Of a stretch of 64,000 nucleotides of DNA, positions 35,345 to 50,300 are shown piece by piece. A program made the position numbers and the translations under genes. Each line of letters starts with the position of its first letter. Position 1 is the first letter of the stretch. Origin of the DNA: Tetranychus cinnabarinus (taxonomy: Eukaryota > Arthropoda > Arachnida > Trombidiformes > Tetranychidae); NCBI GenBank assembly GCA_022266195.1, contig WHVY01000007.1:310001-374000 (forward strand), read 5' to 3'. Under the pieces are notes generated by a model. That model searched no databases. It saw only the letters and a list, made by a program, of their open reading frames with translations, and was not told where the DNA came from.

Positions 35345-38300
35345 ATGAATCTCAACAACACGGATATTGAACTGGATCAGCACAATTCCTCATTCCTATC
35401 GGATAACTATGACGACTCAGCCCTGGGCGAACCCTTTCAAATATTCCTCATCTGTTTGTACAGTGTCACCGCTCTCCTGGCCTTTGCAGGCAACATCACA
35501 GCCATTTGGGTTCTCATGGCAGGAAAAAGGTCATCCAAAGAACTTCGAATTTTCCTCGTCAACTTGGCTGCTTCCGATATAACAATGGCTCTATTCTCAA
35601 TTCCCTTTACATACACTTCTTACATGCTTAATCGTTGGATATTTCATCCATCATTCTGTCCTTTTGTTCAGTTCATGACTCTTTGTTCAGTTATAGTCAG
35701 TGTTTACACCTTAACAGCCATAGGAATTGACAGGTGAGTAGAAAAACATGAAAATGATAGAAAAAAGAAAAATCCACAAAATTTATTGATAACCTCACTT
35801 GACTCCCTAATCTTGATGATGATTTATTGAATCGATGAAAGGCTAAAACTTGAAAAGGTAAAAGTTGAAAAGTTATTAACAGTTTGTATCAATATCATGC
35901 TATTGATTTTCATTTCACGATTACTTGTCAAATGTAAGAAATGATGTAAACTGAAAAGTTCATTTTTTCGTTTTTCTATCTTTTGTCAGTCTCGAGTTGA
36001 AAGCACTGTTAATGAAAAATCATTAAAAGAAGCAACTTTAATCTAAAATCTGGATCCAATTTTTAATGTTGAAACTCAAGTGTCGATTCAATTTTAGACG
36101 GAATTGCCTTTTTTATTGTTTTCACTTGCAACAAAAGCTCAACACAGAAACCATTAAATTTACTCATTATTTTGATCATCAACATTACAATTTCTTTTCT
36201 CTTGAGTAAAATTAGTCGAATTTGTTTTTGCACAAAACTTACAAAAGCTTACAGAGTTCATTTCGAATCCAGTTTCATGTTGCAAGTTCAGAGTCAAATA
36301 CAAAAGTCAAAATTGAAGAGTTGACATTGATTGAAGTGCAGAGCAATAAAACTGTAAATCAACAAGTTTTACAATGAAAAAGTGGCAAAAAGATGCGACA
36401 AAATTCAAGGTTTTCAAATGTTGAGTCTGATTGAGTTGAAAAGTTGATTGCAATAGTTGATCAAACATTGTAAATTAGTTGATTAATTGTCGAAGAGAGC
36501 AAAAGAGAAAAATCCTTGAAAATTCTTGACAAGTTATTAGCTGTTGATTGAAACGAAAATTTAGTTTTTCTAAACGAAAACAATTTCCATTTTATTGAGC
36601 TTCGTTTCTGTCCAAAGCTGAGAAATAATGAATAAAGATTGAAACTTGTTTGGATTGTTGAATAACAAAAACAAAATCAGACTTTGATCTTGTTTCTGTT
36701 CAACATTTACTTTCCAATAGCTTAAGGTTAATCTTGGTTAACCTGCAATTTATTTGTGTTTAGTTTTAGACTCGTTGTTATTGAGTCCAGAAAACTAATG
36801 AAATTGTTGAGTTCTGGTAGAATTTAGAGAAAAGAGAAAAGCTCTTAGCATTGCCTTAGAAGATGTGAAAGGAGAAGAAAACAATATTATCATGAGAAGA
36901 TGTCAAAGAGCAAAAAGGATGATGATATTGACGATTGAACAACGAATCGTGTTAACATTATTTTCAAGTAAATACTTTTGTGAAATTTTGATTGATAAAA
37001 TAAACCCTTTTCAAAATTAACCACTTTTCAGTGACAAGATAAGATGACGAAGGAAAAGGAAAAGGATGAAGATGGGGATGAAGATGAGCTGGGAGAAGGT
37101 CTTCAACATAATTTTATCGCCATTTCCATCTACATTTACTTTTCTTTTCTCTTCGTTTCTCTTTTCATTTTCGACATTTTATCTTCTCTTTTACTCCAAC
37201 TTTGTCGTTTCTTGTCAAAACTTATTTTTTGTTGAATTTGAAAAGAATAGCTGATGGCTTAAGGGAATCTTCATCTACATCATCTTTCCCTCATCTTTCC
37301 TTTCCTCTTTTTTCAACTCTTTTTCGCAACTCAACATGCTCTTAACCCTTTTCGACACAACTTGAGATCTCATCTATTAGCAGCATTAATCTTGACAAAC
37401 GAAAAAAAAGAATCAAGATTAACTTGAAACTTCATTTGTCTTTTTTCACCATTTTAATCACGAGAGATTCAACTGTTCGCTTTGAAAATGATTGACTTGG
37501 AAATTATGATAATTTGGATGGAAAAAAGTTTTAATTAAAGTTTTCTGTTTCAGTCAAAACGAAATTCAATTCCTATTCAAGTTTCGAGGCTAAAAGTATT
37601 ATCAATGTCGGAAATGCATGTCGCTTGTGATGGTTTTATTATGGTTAGGCTTTAAGTTTGAGTTTAAGCTCAAGTTCTTAACTCACCTTGAAATTCTGGA
37701 CGAAATGTTAATTATCTTATTCACTGAAGGAATAATTCAATTAGACTAACTAGAACTCATCATTAAGTTTCACGCCTGATAAACAGCTAATGAACTATTT
37801 TCTAATCAACCAAGATTTTGTTATAAAGTCGCATTTTCACGAAGCTATCGAGCTGAAATGTAAAAAACATTAAAACATATTAATAATTACTTCAGAGAAA
37901 AGTTTTGCTGAAATAAAAATTCTTTAAAATGAATCTCAAATTTGGAAAATTCAAAATTTCTTTCATTTTTCAAGATTCGAAGATTGATCGTTTTCGCATT
38001 TAATTAACTAAACGAAAGCCTAACGACATTAATTTAACACTTGATTAGATGTTTATTTCAAGCTCACATTTTGTTTCATTAAATATTTCATCATGCAAGT
38101 TGATTGAATTTTGAAACATGCTGGTTTATTCAGGAAATTGAAATAAACTGAAACTTACAAGTTCTGATCAAGACAAATTCGTATCTTCAGACATTTGATT
38201 GAGAAATCTGGAGATTTCGTTTGCTAGACGAATGAGAGTCAAAGTTTTCAAAAAACAGATTATTCCATCGAAGAATCTCATATTTGTGTAATTTTTTCTC

Positions 38301-41300
38301 ATGACTTATCCTTGCTCAGTGTCTTGAATGAAACAGTTCAACCTTGAATGACATTGAATCCAAAGACATATCTTGAACCAAACAATAATAATGAATGAAG
38401 TCTTTAATTCCAGTGTTGAGACTAATTGCTTATTTTATACACTCAACTGCCCCTCCAAGCTTCCCCTGTAATCATCCTGCTGCCTTTAGCAAATCAAAAG
38501 ATAACTAAATAAACCGCTCAACAATATCGCTATTAGTGTATTCAGTTTTTATGCTAAAAATAATTAGATTTATTGCTAAGATTAAGCAACTAGAATAGCG
38601 AGTAAAAATTGCTTTGATCAAGTAATGAATGAATTAATCTTGACAAGCAACATTTTTATTTCACTTCATTTTTACTGTCTAGTCTTTCGTGACAATAAAG
38701 TAATTGCACACCAAGTTCCCAAAGGAACCGATAATCATAATTGTAGATTATAACATTTATGTTCATGTAAGCTCATTCAATCGATGCAAAATCAAACTTA
38801 TTCTTGTTTACCTGAAAAAAACTTGAGCAACAAAAAAGGAAAGAAAGGCTTGAAAAATATCATCAACGTTCAGGTTAAATGTTGAACTTGCATAGTTATT
38901 AATAACATTATGATAAAATTGATCGACAAGTGGAAAGCAAACTTTTCATCCCAAAATGTTACAAAGACATGAAATGATGAATCTGTCAGAATCAGAAACA
39001 TGAGAAAAAACTTTTCTCAGCTTTGCTCTTGCAAGCCTAATACAGTTGGAGAAAGGGTCAAAAACTATGAAAGTAAAAGGAGAAAAAAAACTCGCAATTT
39101 GACTCGATAATAACACGCCTTTAATACCTATTGAACCACATGAAAATTTTCATGGTCAATCATGATTGACAGTTTAACCTTATCATCCATGATCTGACCG
39201 AATGAGAGAAATGAAGAGCAAAAACATTGCACAGAAAATTATAAGTCGACGAAAAGTTTGCTTCGATATTTGATAATTTTTAAGAAAAAAGAAAATTCCA
39301 AAGTTCTTTTCTCAGACACTCTTCCCTGAACCACCTACACTCATTGACTACTGGTTTTGCTCAACAATTTGATCTTTAGAACGTTTCCTTGCCAACGAAA
39401 CTCGAAGACTTTTCCTTCATTTTATCCAATTGGTAATAATAGAGAAGAAGGAAAAGCAAAGGAAAAAAAGGTTCAAGTTGAACGTTGTCAAAAGACAGTT
39501 TGACATTAAAATTAAATTTCAAATTCTGTTCATTTAATCAATGGATAACATGCCATGGATTCAATTTTGATGAATTTTGTTTTCACACAAAATCATGATG
39601 AACAGACAAAAAAGAAGAAGAATAAAAGAGAAAAAAATGTCTCACTCAATGCCATCAGAAGCGGCGGAGGAGAAGAAAAGGCAATCAAAATGAATGACAA
39701 TTGTAATCACTTGAATCTTTGAATCCAATTTTAATGACGATCATTTAATTGGATAAATAATCATGGAAATGGTAAAAAATGTTGATTGAAAACAAGACCG
39801 AGTTTTACATTTTCACGCTTCAACCAACAACAATTAGTTGAACAATTAAATTTAATTAGTCGAAATGTTTTGCTGTTTCTCGGCTTAGTCCAAGTATCAT
39901 TATAAACAATAAAAGGACATTTCATTGAACCATTTGTTTGTAAAAGTAATCACAAAAATTGAAGCATTCAGTTGATGATCGAGTCTGAAAGAGTCATGAA
40001 AGAGCAGACAATCGATATTGAAACGAGATTTACCTTGAATTTACCCTAATGATAGTCATTTGTAGACTGATATTCAAATGTTCAAACAAATTTATCAAAA
40101 GTAAAGTTTCATTTCGAAAATGAAAACTGACAATTTAAATACTTTTACCAATCAATCTAAAGTTTTTCGTCGAACATTTTGTTTCATCAAAATTTCCCTT
40201 TTGCACGTCATTGTTGAAAAGTAAATTGTTTTGGCCACTTTCAGACCAATAATCATGATGATAGACTGAATATTGTGTGATGTTCAGTGTTTTCAGGATT
40301 AAATTTGTTTTCTTGTTACATCTTTAATCTTTAGTGTTAATGTTGATGGTTAAACTTTTTTCACCCTTAAACTTGTAAAGCCTGAGCATAATTCAGTAAT
40401 AATTAGGTAATAATTCAGTGTTTTGATTAATGATGGATGAGTCTGGATGATTACATTTATATAAGAGTGTAATGAAAATAGAGAATCCAGAAACAGAAGT
40501 GTTCATCTAAAGAGAAATCATTTAATTCTATTGCTTTTCGCTTTAGCATTTACCTTTCTTGGACCATTCACACTGAATCTTGTTATACAATCAGTAATTG
40601 AATGTTTCGAGTTTTGGAAATTTACTTTTAAAACTCGAAATTTTCTTTCATTCCAATTGTCACAGATTGTCTATTTTGTTGTTAACAGTTTGTCTTTTAA
40701 TTTCCGCAACTGTCTTCGGACCTTCAAGCTTGGAATACAAATGATTGAATAGACGTCAAAGTGGATAGTTTGAAGTCTTGTGTTGTCTTGCTTCTAGGGA
40801 AAAGTATCAGACCTTCAAGATTCGAAACTCGATTTTGTAGAGAACAGCTCGTAATAGATTTATTTGGTAATCTGATAAATTTGATCCGTTAATGGCTTTA
40901 ACTGTTGCATTAAATGTTTGGTGAAATTAGGCCAAGAGTTGGGCAATGAAACACAGACCAACCTGATCAGGTTACAGTAGCCATTGCACGATCGAGGATT
41001 AATGATTGAAAGAAGATTGTCTGAACATTACATGAACAGAAACAATTTTGTACAGAAAGCTCAATAAGGCTTTCGAAAGAGTCTATTTTTTAGAAAAGCT
41101 CTTTTTAGTCAATCGATTTTACTACCGTATTACAGAAAAGACTTTTCAGAGTTATGACGCAAATTAGCATTCAAGTCAAGGTACTTGAAAGACAAAAGGA
41201 CAATTTCACGAGTTTATGCATTTGGTATTGAGAGATGCTGAATTTTACTAATGTTACTATGAAACTATTCTTGTCTTTTCAATTTTGCTATTGATTTGGT

Positions 41301-44300
41301 TTGAAAGGCTAAGTTGCTGTTTAAGTTTGATTGAAAAGTTTCTCAAAACGAGTTGACTTTAACTTTTGTAGCACTTCAATAAACTTTATTACTGTAAAAC
41401 TTTCAAAGTCAATATTGCATTGAAAAATTTATTTTAACTGGAGAAGCTTCAATATACAGTTTACTTTGCAATATTGTTGCATCTAAAGGAAGTCAGTCGA
41501 GACAACTTCTCAGGTATTAACCAGAAATGTTCAGCTAACCTGCCAAATTCAATACTTTTGGTTTACTTTTCAATCGTTCAAAATCAACATTGAGTGGAGC
41601 TGTATCTGAAAATGTAACCTCTTTAGCACCACTAAGCTCTGACACTAAGAGGTCTAAACTGTTCTTCTTGTGAAGGGGTTTAAAGTATCAGAGAAAAGGA
41701 TTGAGGTGTATCGAATCTAATTGAAGTTGATACAGAAAATACAACGTAAATAGTCGATCAATGTATGTGTCTGTGTGTGTCAGTGACTTACTTTTTTAAA
41801 TGTTGATGAATTTGCTTTAAAAGTAGCTCCTGTTGATGAAACGTGTCTTTTGATGACTTTGATTCCCTGCAAAGTGATCACTAAATTAGAGTAAACATCT
41901 TGATGCTTCATTGTTGTTCGGCATTCAGAATTCTAGACTAAGTTTCAGATATATTTCGCCTTTCATTGTGCATATCTGGTTACAATGTCCGGCTATTAAC
42001 CATTAGCTATGCAGCCATCGAACATCCATTTTAACTTTAAAGAACAAACAACAAAATTATTCTTTCAAACATTCAACTCGAAGCTTTGCACCATAATGTT
42101 ATCCTTGCTCAACTTATTGACAAATTGGAGTATTTAAAGTACTCAGCACTTCTCTCAGACAATATAAAGCTCATTGCAATCAGAAAACAGGTAAATGTTG
42201 TTAGCTAAATACTCTGGGATGTAATTATTGTTGATTATTGAATTTCATCTCAAACTAAAGATTATGAATAAGTCTCTGGATTAACACCAGTGTAATTAAA
42301 GTTACCAAATCAACTCGAAGCAACATCTAAAGCTATTAAAGCTGATTTCACTTAACCTTTAGCCTTAAAATAACTCAACCTCATTTTGCCTCTCCATGTT
42401 GCTAAAACAATGATCATTGACTTTGAAAGCTTCAACAGTAAATTAAATTGCTTTTACTTTGATGATCTGATTGATTGACTGGAAATCCTTTATTGTTCAA
42501 ATGCAACTTACAAAGCGTCTCATCTATTTTGCCTTCAATGTAATTTATCTGTTCATTCATTGACCACACTCGCAAAAGTTTTAACTAGTTGTTTTCATTG
42601 AAACATTTCACGTTCTTCATTATTAGATAATTGCTTTAGCTATTTAATAGTTTTTAGCATTGATCTAGTTGGTTCATCATTAGCTGTTCAGCTTAGGCCC
42701 TTTGCCTGTTGAGTTTAGGTTATTAAAGTAGTTCTAGAAAGATTACATTTGAAATTATGAATAAATGCCATGTATTAATACAAGCTTTGCGTAGCAAACT
42801 TTGAATTAATAATTGCATTAAACAATAATAAACTAACACTAATCAGTTGAGATTGCAAATGTAATTTATGTTAAGCAGCACTAGGTCATGTATAATGCAG
42901 TAAAAGTTTGTCCATGAAAAGAGAAGCAAGTTACATAAAAACTGTTCACACTTTGCTGAATTTATGTCAGTAAAAGTGAAGGAGAATGTGTTATAAAAAT
43001 AGAAGTTTAAAGTAAACAGAAATCAAAAATTGATGAAACTGTTTATAAAAGACGAGACAAAATGAACAACAGAATTGAAAAGAATGAAAATGATCGAGAA
43101 AAGCGATTTAATATCAATTATTATTTCATTTTTTTCAATAACATTAAATTGAATTTGGTGAAAATATCACAAAAATGATATTAAAGGTAAGAAACTCTTA
43201 CAATCCAAGAAATTGATTTGTGCAACATTCAATCGGATAGCTTTTTCTCGATGAATGAATAATGAAAGACTAAAAGACTAAACTCGAGAATAGCAAAGTA
43301 ATCGAGACAATTGGTTCCTTTATATCATTGAATACTTCATTATCCAAGTCTTAGTTGACCAGAAACTGGACGATGAAACTGATTCTAAATGAGGTTAATA
43401 TCTTAATCAATCTGTTTTCACCAATTTCAGGATTCATCTTATCCTTGGCTTATCAACCAATACAATGAAGTTTAATGGCAGCTCAATTGGTGTTATTTTG
43501 TTAACCAGGATGTTGATGAGAGAAGATGAATGAAGATTGGAATGTCTGGATTGAAATGAAATCGAATTTGTTTGTGTTAATCAGTTGACTTTGATTCTGT
43601 TCATTTGCTTCACTTCCCAGTAGATCCAGTGAAAAATCCTTCTCTCAGTTTTTGCTTCCAAACAATAGAAATGTAGAAGTTTTAAAAAAAAATCCATTTT
43701 CATTCAATTCAGTCATTAGAAGAGTCGCTATTTTCATGTTTTCCTGCTGTTCTGTTCGCTAATAGATTCTTGTCAAAATGAAAAAACATGAAAATTATTA
43801 CGAACAAATTTGCACGCTAATTTTACCTTTCAAAGGACACAAAATGAATTTCAGGTTAAACAAAGTTTAGGATTTGAGTTGAAGGGAGGGAAACTTGAGT
43901 TTGGGTTCGTGTCCAAGTTGAAACCAAAAAGAAAGTTTATCAATTAGAATGTTCATTTTCTGTCGAAAAGCAAATTGCCATTTAATTTTTAATCCATCAG
44001 CTTTTCTCTAGATTCTTGGACTGAATAAATATTGAACGTGATATTGGGAATGAAAACAAAATTGAAAAAAAGAGAAAAACAAAAGTTGAAAAATCTAATC
44101 ACATTTCAAGATATAATCTTTGATGAACTTCGAAACTGAACTTGAGAAGCCAAAAAAAGTTGGAAATTCGATGTAAACAACTGAAAAAAACATTTTGACT
44201 CACAACTTTCTCATGACCATGAACTTGATGAAATAATCATGAGATTCTTGAGCTTAAAACTCAGAAAAGTAACAACTTGAATATCATATTTAATAACCCT

Positions 44301-47300
44301 AATAAAGGATTAATCAATGTGACAAGTTCAAGTGAAAAAACGAAAGAAAGCTTGGCCAATCACATGCATCGAGTTGGACATTTTTTTCTGGATTAAATGC
44401 AATACCAAGTCAATCCATCCCAACTGGGAATGAAAGCTGGGAATGAAAAGTTTTCTTCTGTGCCAAGTGAAAAAAAGCAAAACAATTATCGGATTCTATT
44501 GATAAATTGGATAAAAGAATATGAAATGAAACAAAAATGAAACTTTTAACTCTTTTCTTTTCATTAGCTTCATGATGTTTACCGAGTAAATAGTTTATTA
44601 ATGGAAAAGCAAAAGCTGGACAAACGGATGTAAAGATAATTTATCAGTTCTGGTTTAGTGATTTGGCCAAAATTAATCAACTATTGAAGTAAACAGCATT
44701 TTATTAGATTTCAGTTGATCTTTTGTTTTGTCTTTATTGAGTTCTCATTGTTTCCTTCTCAATCGAAACTCTCGAGTTTGATTTCAGTTGAAATGAACAA
44801 GAGACTTCTTGAGTTGAAGCAAGTTAATCAAGTTAACAAATTGTACCAATTAATTAGATTTACCGAGAAATCAAGTGAATTGAAAATGGGAAAATAAGTA
44901 AAGTTTAAAAAGTTTAAAGCTCAGTTGAGCGGAGAGTAATAAAAATGGATATAAATAAATCTGATTAACTTTCGAATCTTTCTGTTTCATGAAGGAATAA
45001 TGAACATTTCTCTTTACAGGATAAAACAAACAACCAGATTTATATATCAAGTTTCCCAATGAAATGGAGAAATGATGAAAGTAAAAATGAATGAACACTG
45101 AACAATAAATAAACAATAGTTATAAATGATAGTCATTTTTAAAACTCAACTGAAAATTTTCTCAACAAATTTCTGGTTTTTGCTTTCTTCTTCAAACAAA
45201 AACGTTTTCCCCAATTCACTTGATATGATTTACAGACTGTTGAATTGATCATGAATCATCAATGATTCTAATCATTAGTGAATAGAGAAAAGTTCATAAT
45301 AATGAGTCTATTGCTTAAGATGCTTTCTCTTTGATGCTTCAGATTTTTTCGTTGTTATTTTATTCTTTAATTTCGTTCACTTGAGCTTTCCCAACTTTAT
45401 AAATTGTGGTATTTAATCAAGGCTTAGTAAGCAATGATTAAGCTTATTTGTTGTAAGTTTTGCTATTTTTATTAGTTTGGAAAGAAAAGGCTGAGAAAAA
45501 TGAAGTTTCATTTCAAGATATGAATTTATTATTTCGTATTTTCCAAGAATAATCAGTTTATTGAATTGCTTTTTCACAAAGATTTAAGCATTATTTAACA
45601 AGGTAAATTTGAAAATGAATTTTATCTTAAAATTACAGAGTTGGAACTGAACAAGTAGATAATTACAAGTGTTGCGTTCATAATCTGTAATTGAATTGTT
45701 ACTCATGTAAGTTGATGAATTTTTCACAAAAATAACTATGGTGAAAAATGATAGTTTTGGTGGCACTGAAAATGTGATTCAAGCTGCTTAAGCCTATGCT
45801 ATTCAAAACGCCTTTCAGAGGTCGATTTGAGGTCAAAAGTCCGGTTGATGTTCGGAAAATGTTCACTAGTAGCATTTGAAGATCAGTTTTGTTTTGCGAA
45901 TTATTCTTTTAACTAAACTATCTAAGTAACCCCAAAAGTAAAAATCGAGCGGATTAAGGGAAACTTGCAAACCATTTGAAATTCACCCTTCGACTTATTA
46001 TTCTATTATTGAAATAAACTTGTAGCAGTTTGAGCGAATAAATAGACATATGGGCTCTCCATTCTGTTGAAACCAGAAGTTATCTGGGCCACCATACTGT
46101 CTTAGAGCTGAACTAAATTCAAGATCTATCATTTTTTGGTACTCAAATTGGCCAATAAGCTTTTGAAAAAGAATATACCAATTATTCCAGCAAGTGATAC
46201 TTCACACCAATTGTGAACGGATATTAGATGGGCAATGGTCAATAAAGAATGTTGGTCTTTCTTTTCACCAGCGTCTATTGTCTTGATGATTCGACGGCCA
46301 GATAAACAAAACATCTTCTCATCTGAATACCAAATTTTTCAGAATCAATATTCGAACCAAGGAAATTGCTCGCTGCTCAGCAGATTTCAAACAATACACA
46401 GTTTCAAGGTCATCCGAGGGCAAACAGCTATTTGACCTTTTGTATGAGATTTGAAGGTCATTTGTTGAGATAATCTTTTTTCTGAGTAACAATGCAAAGA
46501 AACCTATGTAGCTTTTGAGAAAAGATTGTAGACTTTCAATAGCCAACAAATTACATGTGAGAAACGTGAGCTCTTTGGAAATGACTTTCAGAAGTTGTTC
46601 GGAGGTCAAATGAGCGAAGAGTTAAATGACCTTGAAACTTCGAAACAATTTTCCTGCAATTCTCAGAAGTATACAGTTCAAATACAAGCTACCTTTTCTG
46701 TGATTTGCCGATGTTTACAATCAGAATTATACGGCTGAAATTAAAAGATAAATTCGACGAATGTTTCTGTAAATGTTATTGAAAGCAGACCCGAGTCATT
46801 AAATGAGTGTAAATGAACCTCATTAAAAGCAATTAAATGATTTATCATCACAATTAGTGACTAACGCACAGTGATGTAATTAAATTGTTACATTGATTAA
46901 TAATGAAATGGATTGCATTTTATTTTGGTCAATTCATTGGCGAACGAAAAAGAAACAAATTGAACGAAGAAAGCAAATAAAGAAGAAAAAAGTGACATAA
47001 AAAAAGAAATTAATTTCTTCTCGTTTTAGTGGTCGCCAAATTTGCATTGCTATTTGTTACATCTCATGAATTTTCATGAACTTCCCCGGAGTTTCTCGGT
47101 ACCTCATCATGTTAATTTCAAGCTTGATTAAAGAGTGTTAATACTCTTCAATGTTGCTTGGCTAAATAATAATACCAAGATTATTCTTCTTTTCAAATTT
47201 TACTTTTTCTGCTCTTTTTTTGTTCTTTTGCTTCTTTTTTGTCTCTTCTTTCTCTCCTCATCTTTACCAAGTTGAGGGTAACTTTATGCTGACAATTGAA

Positions 47301-50300
47301 TGCAGAAAAAAGTACATCATAATAAAACAAATCTGTGACACTGAATAGAATTGAATAGTTGCCTGCTAATGAAAGGTTCCCCTTTGATTCCATTCCAATT
47401 TAGAATAAATATTTGAATGGAGAAAATAAAAAAACACTATTTTCCCTCTAATTCAGTTTATCCCTTTTTGTGTGGTTAATTTGCTATTAAATGGTTAAAT
47501 TCAAATAAAAATGAAATCACAAAGAAATGAATGCAAACATTTCTTCTTTATTTAGCCTTTTATTTGTTTATCATGCAAGTTCAATCCATTCATATCGAAT
47601 GAACATTTAAAATAAAGTTTCCAGGGCAATTCAGTAGAAGTACATATTTTAATCACGAACATAATCACTGTTGCAGAATAACATGGAAAAGTTGACGAAT
47701 TATAAATCCATCGATTTTATCATTACCAATGTTACTCAAGGTCAACCCTCATCTTGTCAAACAGCGATTCGGTTGATGAACCACCAAAAATTTGTTGACC
47801 TGTCATTAGATAGTCCAGTATAGTTGATCAAAATCGTGACTCGATCTCAATGATTTCAGTTCTTCTTTCAATTTAGAAATTTTCCAACTTCGATTGTTTG
47901 CTCTGTAAATTTTGAATCTTGAATAACCGTTATAAGATAGATAACACTTCGTTAGCTATTCATGGGGACATGAACAAAACTAAATCAATGTTACCGAAAG
48001 TTTAATAAAACGAACAATAGAGAAACAAATGAGAATAATTTTTCCTTTTCGATTGGCCTTTGAAGGATTTTATTCATAAGCTTGTAACTTGTTCTTTCCG
48101 TACACTGATTGTGCATTACTTTGCACAAGTTTACCATGTGAATTGATTGTAAATTATTCTTGTTCCACTTAACATTTTCTGAGGAAAGCTTTCAAATTTT
48201 CAGGAAACATGAGGTTACGATCGAATTGCAATCAACAAAGAAAAGTTTTGTTATTAGACGATTCTCTCCCTGATCTGAATGTCATTACGTTTATCATAGG
48301 AATACCTTGAGATTACCTTTTTTTCCTTTCCCTTAATCTAACCAATTTGATATCATCAAATGGATCATCATTTTTCCGTTTCATCATTTCATTCTCACTG
48401 ATTATCGTACAACTTTCATTCCAAGACGATTACTATTGGATTCATGGTCAAATGTGTATTTACCATTAAGAACATCTGTAAGAATTGAATTAGACTGAAA
48501 AGAGAAGAAAGAAAAGGAAAGAAAAGGAAACTTGTCTTTTTACTCTCAAAGACTTGGTTTGCCTGTCAAAGAAACAAATCTAAACGAAATGCCTGAGATT
48601 GTCTGGAATGTCAATATGATTCAACTATAATGATATTGTCAGTTCTATCAGTTTCAATCTTGCTCAATTCTCTTCCATGTTTTTCTTCAACTTTAATCTT
48701 TAACATTATCTATTCAACTTTGCCTCAAAGCAGTCGACTTGCTTTTTTGCATAAATGATAAAATGAAACATTATTCTGGACGATCCAATAAAATAGTAAA
48801 TCTCAATTTCATAAGCACTCAACGTTTCCATAATTCACCTAAACTGAAGCACCTTTTACAAATGACTTTACTCGAAGATTGAATCCATTTTTACCCCTAA
48901 AAATCAAATCAGAAAATAATTCATTATGAATACAACATTTGATAAACTGATGAAAGTAGAACAAAAGCCTTCATGGATGTCAAAATGTAATTAATCATGA
49001 AAGACTAAACAATAAACATTAGAACAGATTGAATGATCGATCATTTTTCATGTAAAATAATCTTTTAATTATTGCTGATAATTTTGTGGTTTTATGAATT
49101 CCATATTGAATTGTCTGAAAAGAAAATCGAAATAAAATGTTGAGTTGCAACCATTCATGTTGAATATGAACAGATTCAATTGATTTAATCTTCACTGATT
49201 AATGAGTTTTCACGAATTCGAAAGTTGATTTTATTCTCATTAAAAAACTGTTTAATCAAGTTAGACTATTACAAAGTTGTCAGTCTTTCAACTCCTGAAA
49301 ACGCTTCAACATCCAATGTCAGGTTGACTTGAATGGATAACCTAAATAAAGTTGATAATTAGATGATAATATATCAGATAGGATTATTTAGTCAATTGAA
49401 CCATAAAACCCAAACATTTTTTCAACAAATCAACATTTTTCCAGTGAAGTAAAGCTCGCCTCTCTTTTCACCAAATCAATCAACCGTTCTGTATTTACTT
49501 TCATTTCAAAATTGTTACTCCATGCGATGAGTTTATGGTGGTTTTTAGTGCGCAAATGACATGAAAAAATGAATAAATAATTTTCCTTTCTTTACTCTTT
49601 ACTCTTCAGTGGAAAGTGTGTTTATCAAAGTTCAATTGAAATGATGAAATGAAAGCAATGAAGGTGGAAGAAAAGAAGTTCAAAAGAGAAAAATGAATAA
49701 AGAACAAAAAAAATGATGAGATTCTTGATAAACCATTTATTATTTCAATCTTTTTTAATGACTTTACTTTTCACTATTGATGGTGATATAATACCTTTGC
49801 TATTCTTGAAACAAAACAATCTCATAATGAATTTCTTGAGGCGAAACTCGAACTACACTTTTCATTCTTGTGAATATCAACAATCGGCATTAAAATTTGA
49901 TAACTTTATTCCTTCTTTTCCTGTGATGGAATAATCTTCATCTTTGAATGTAAATTGAATATGAAATTCAATAGATACAATGGGATCAACGGAAGAGCAT
50001 TTTACGTGTTTGTAATAGTTGAATGGACAAGTAAAGTAAAAAAAGTGTAACTGTATTTGACAGTTTCTTGTAACATAACAGTTGCAATGGTAAACCAAGT
50101 TTACGCTCAACTTATTTTTTTCACAATTTACATAATAATGATCAAAAATTGTTCCTCATCAAGAGTGGATAAAAGCAGCAAAAGGTCCAACTGAATGAAA
50201 TGAATTCCTTTTCTGTTGATCAAATTCAGGTTCGAGTTGAAAAAATTTTGATATTTATATTTCTCTTTCATCTCGCCAATTGAAAAGTGCAAAATTGAAA

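Noticed and set aside
40531..40752. 73-codon F/L-rich frame resembling a membrane segment
   Set aside because: AT-rich codon bias alone explains the hydrophobic composition; no conserved residues.
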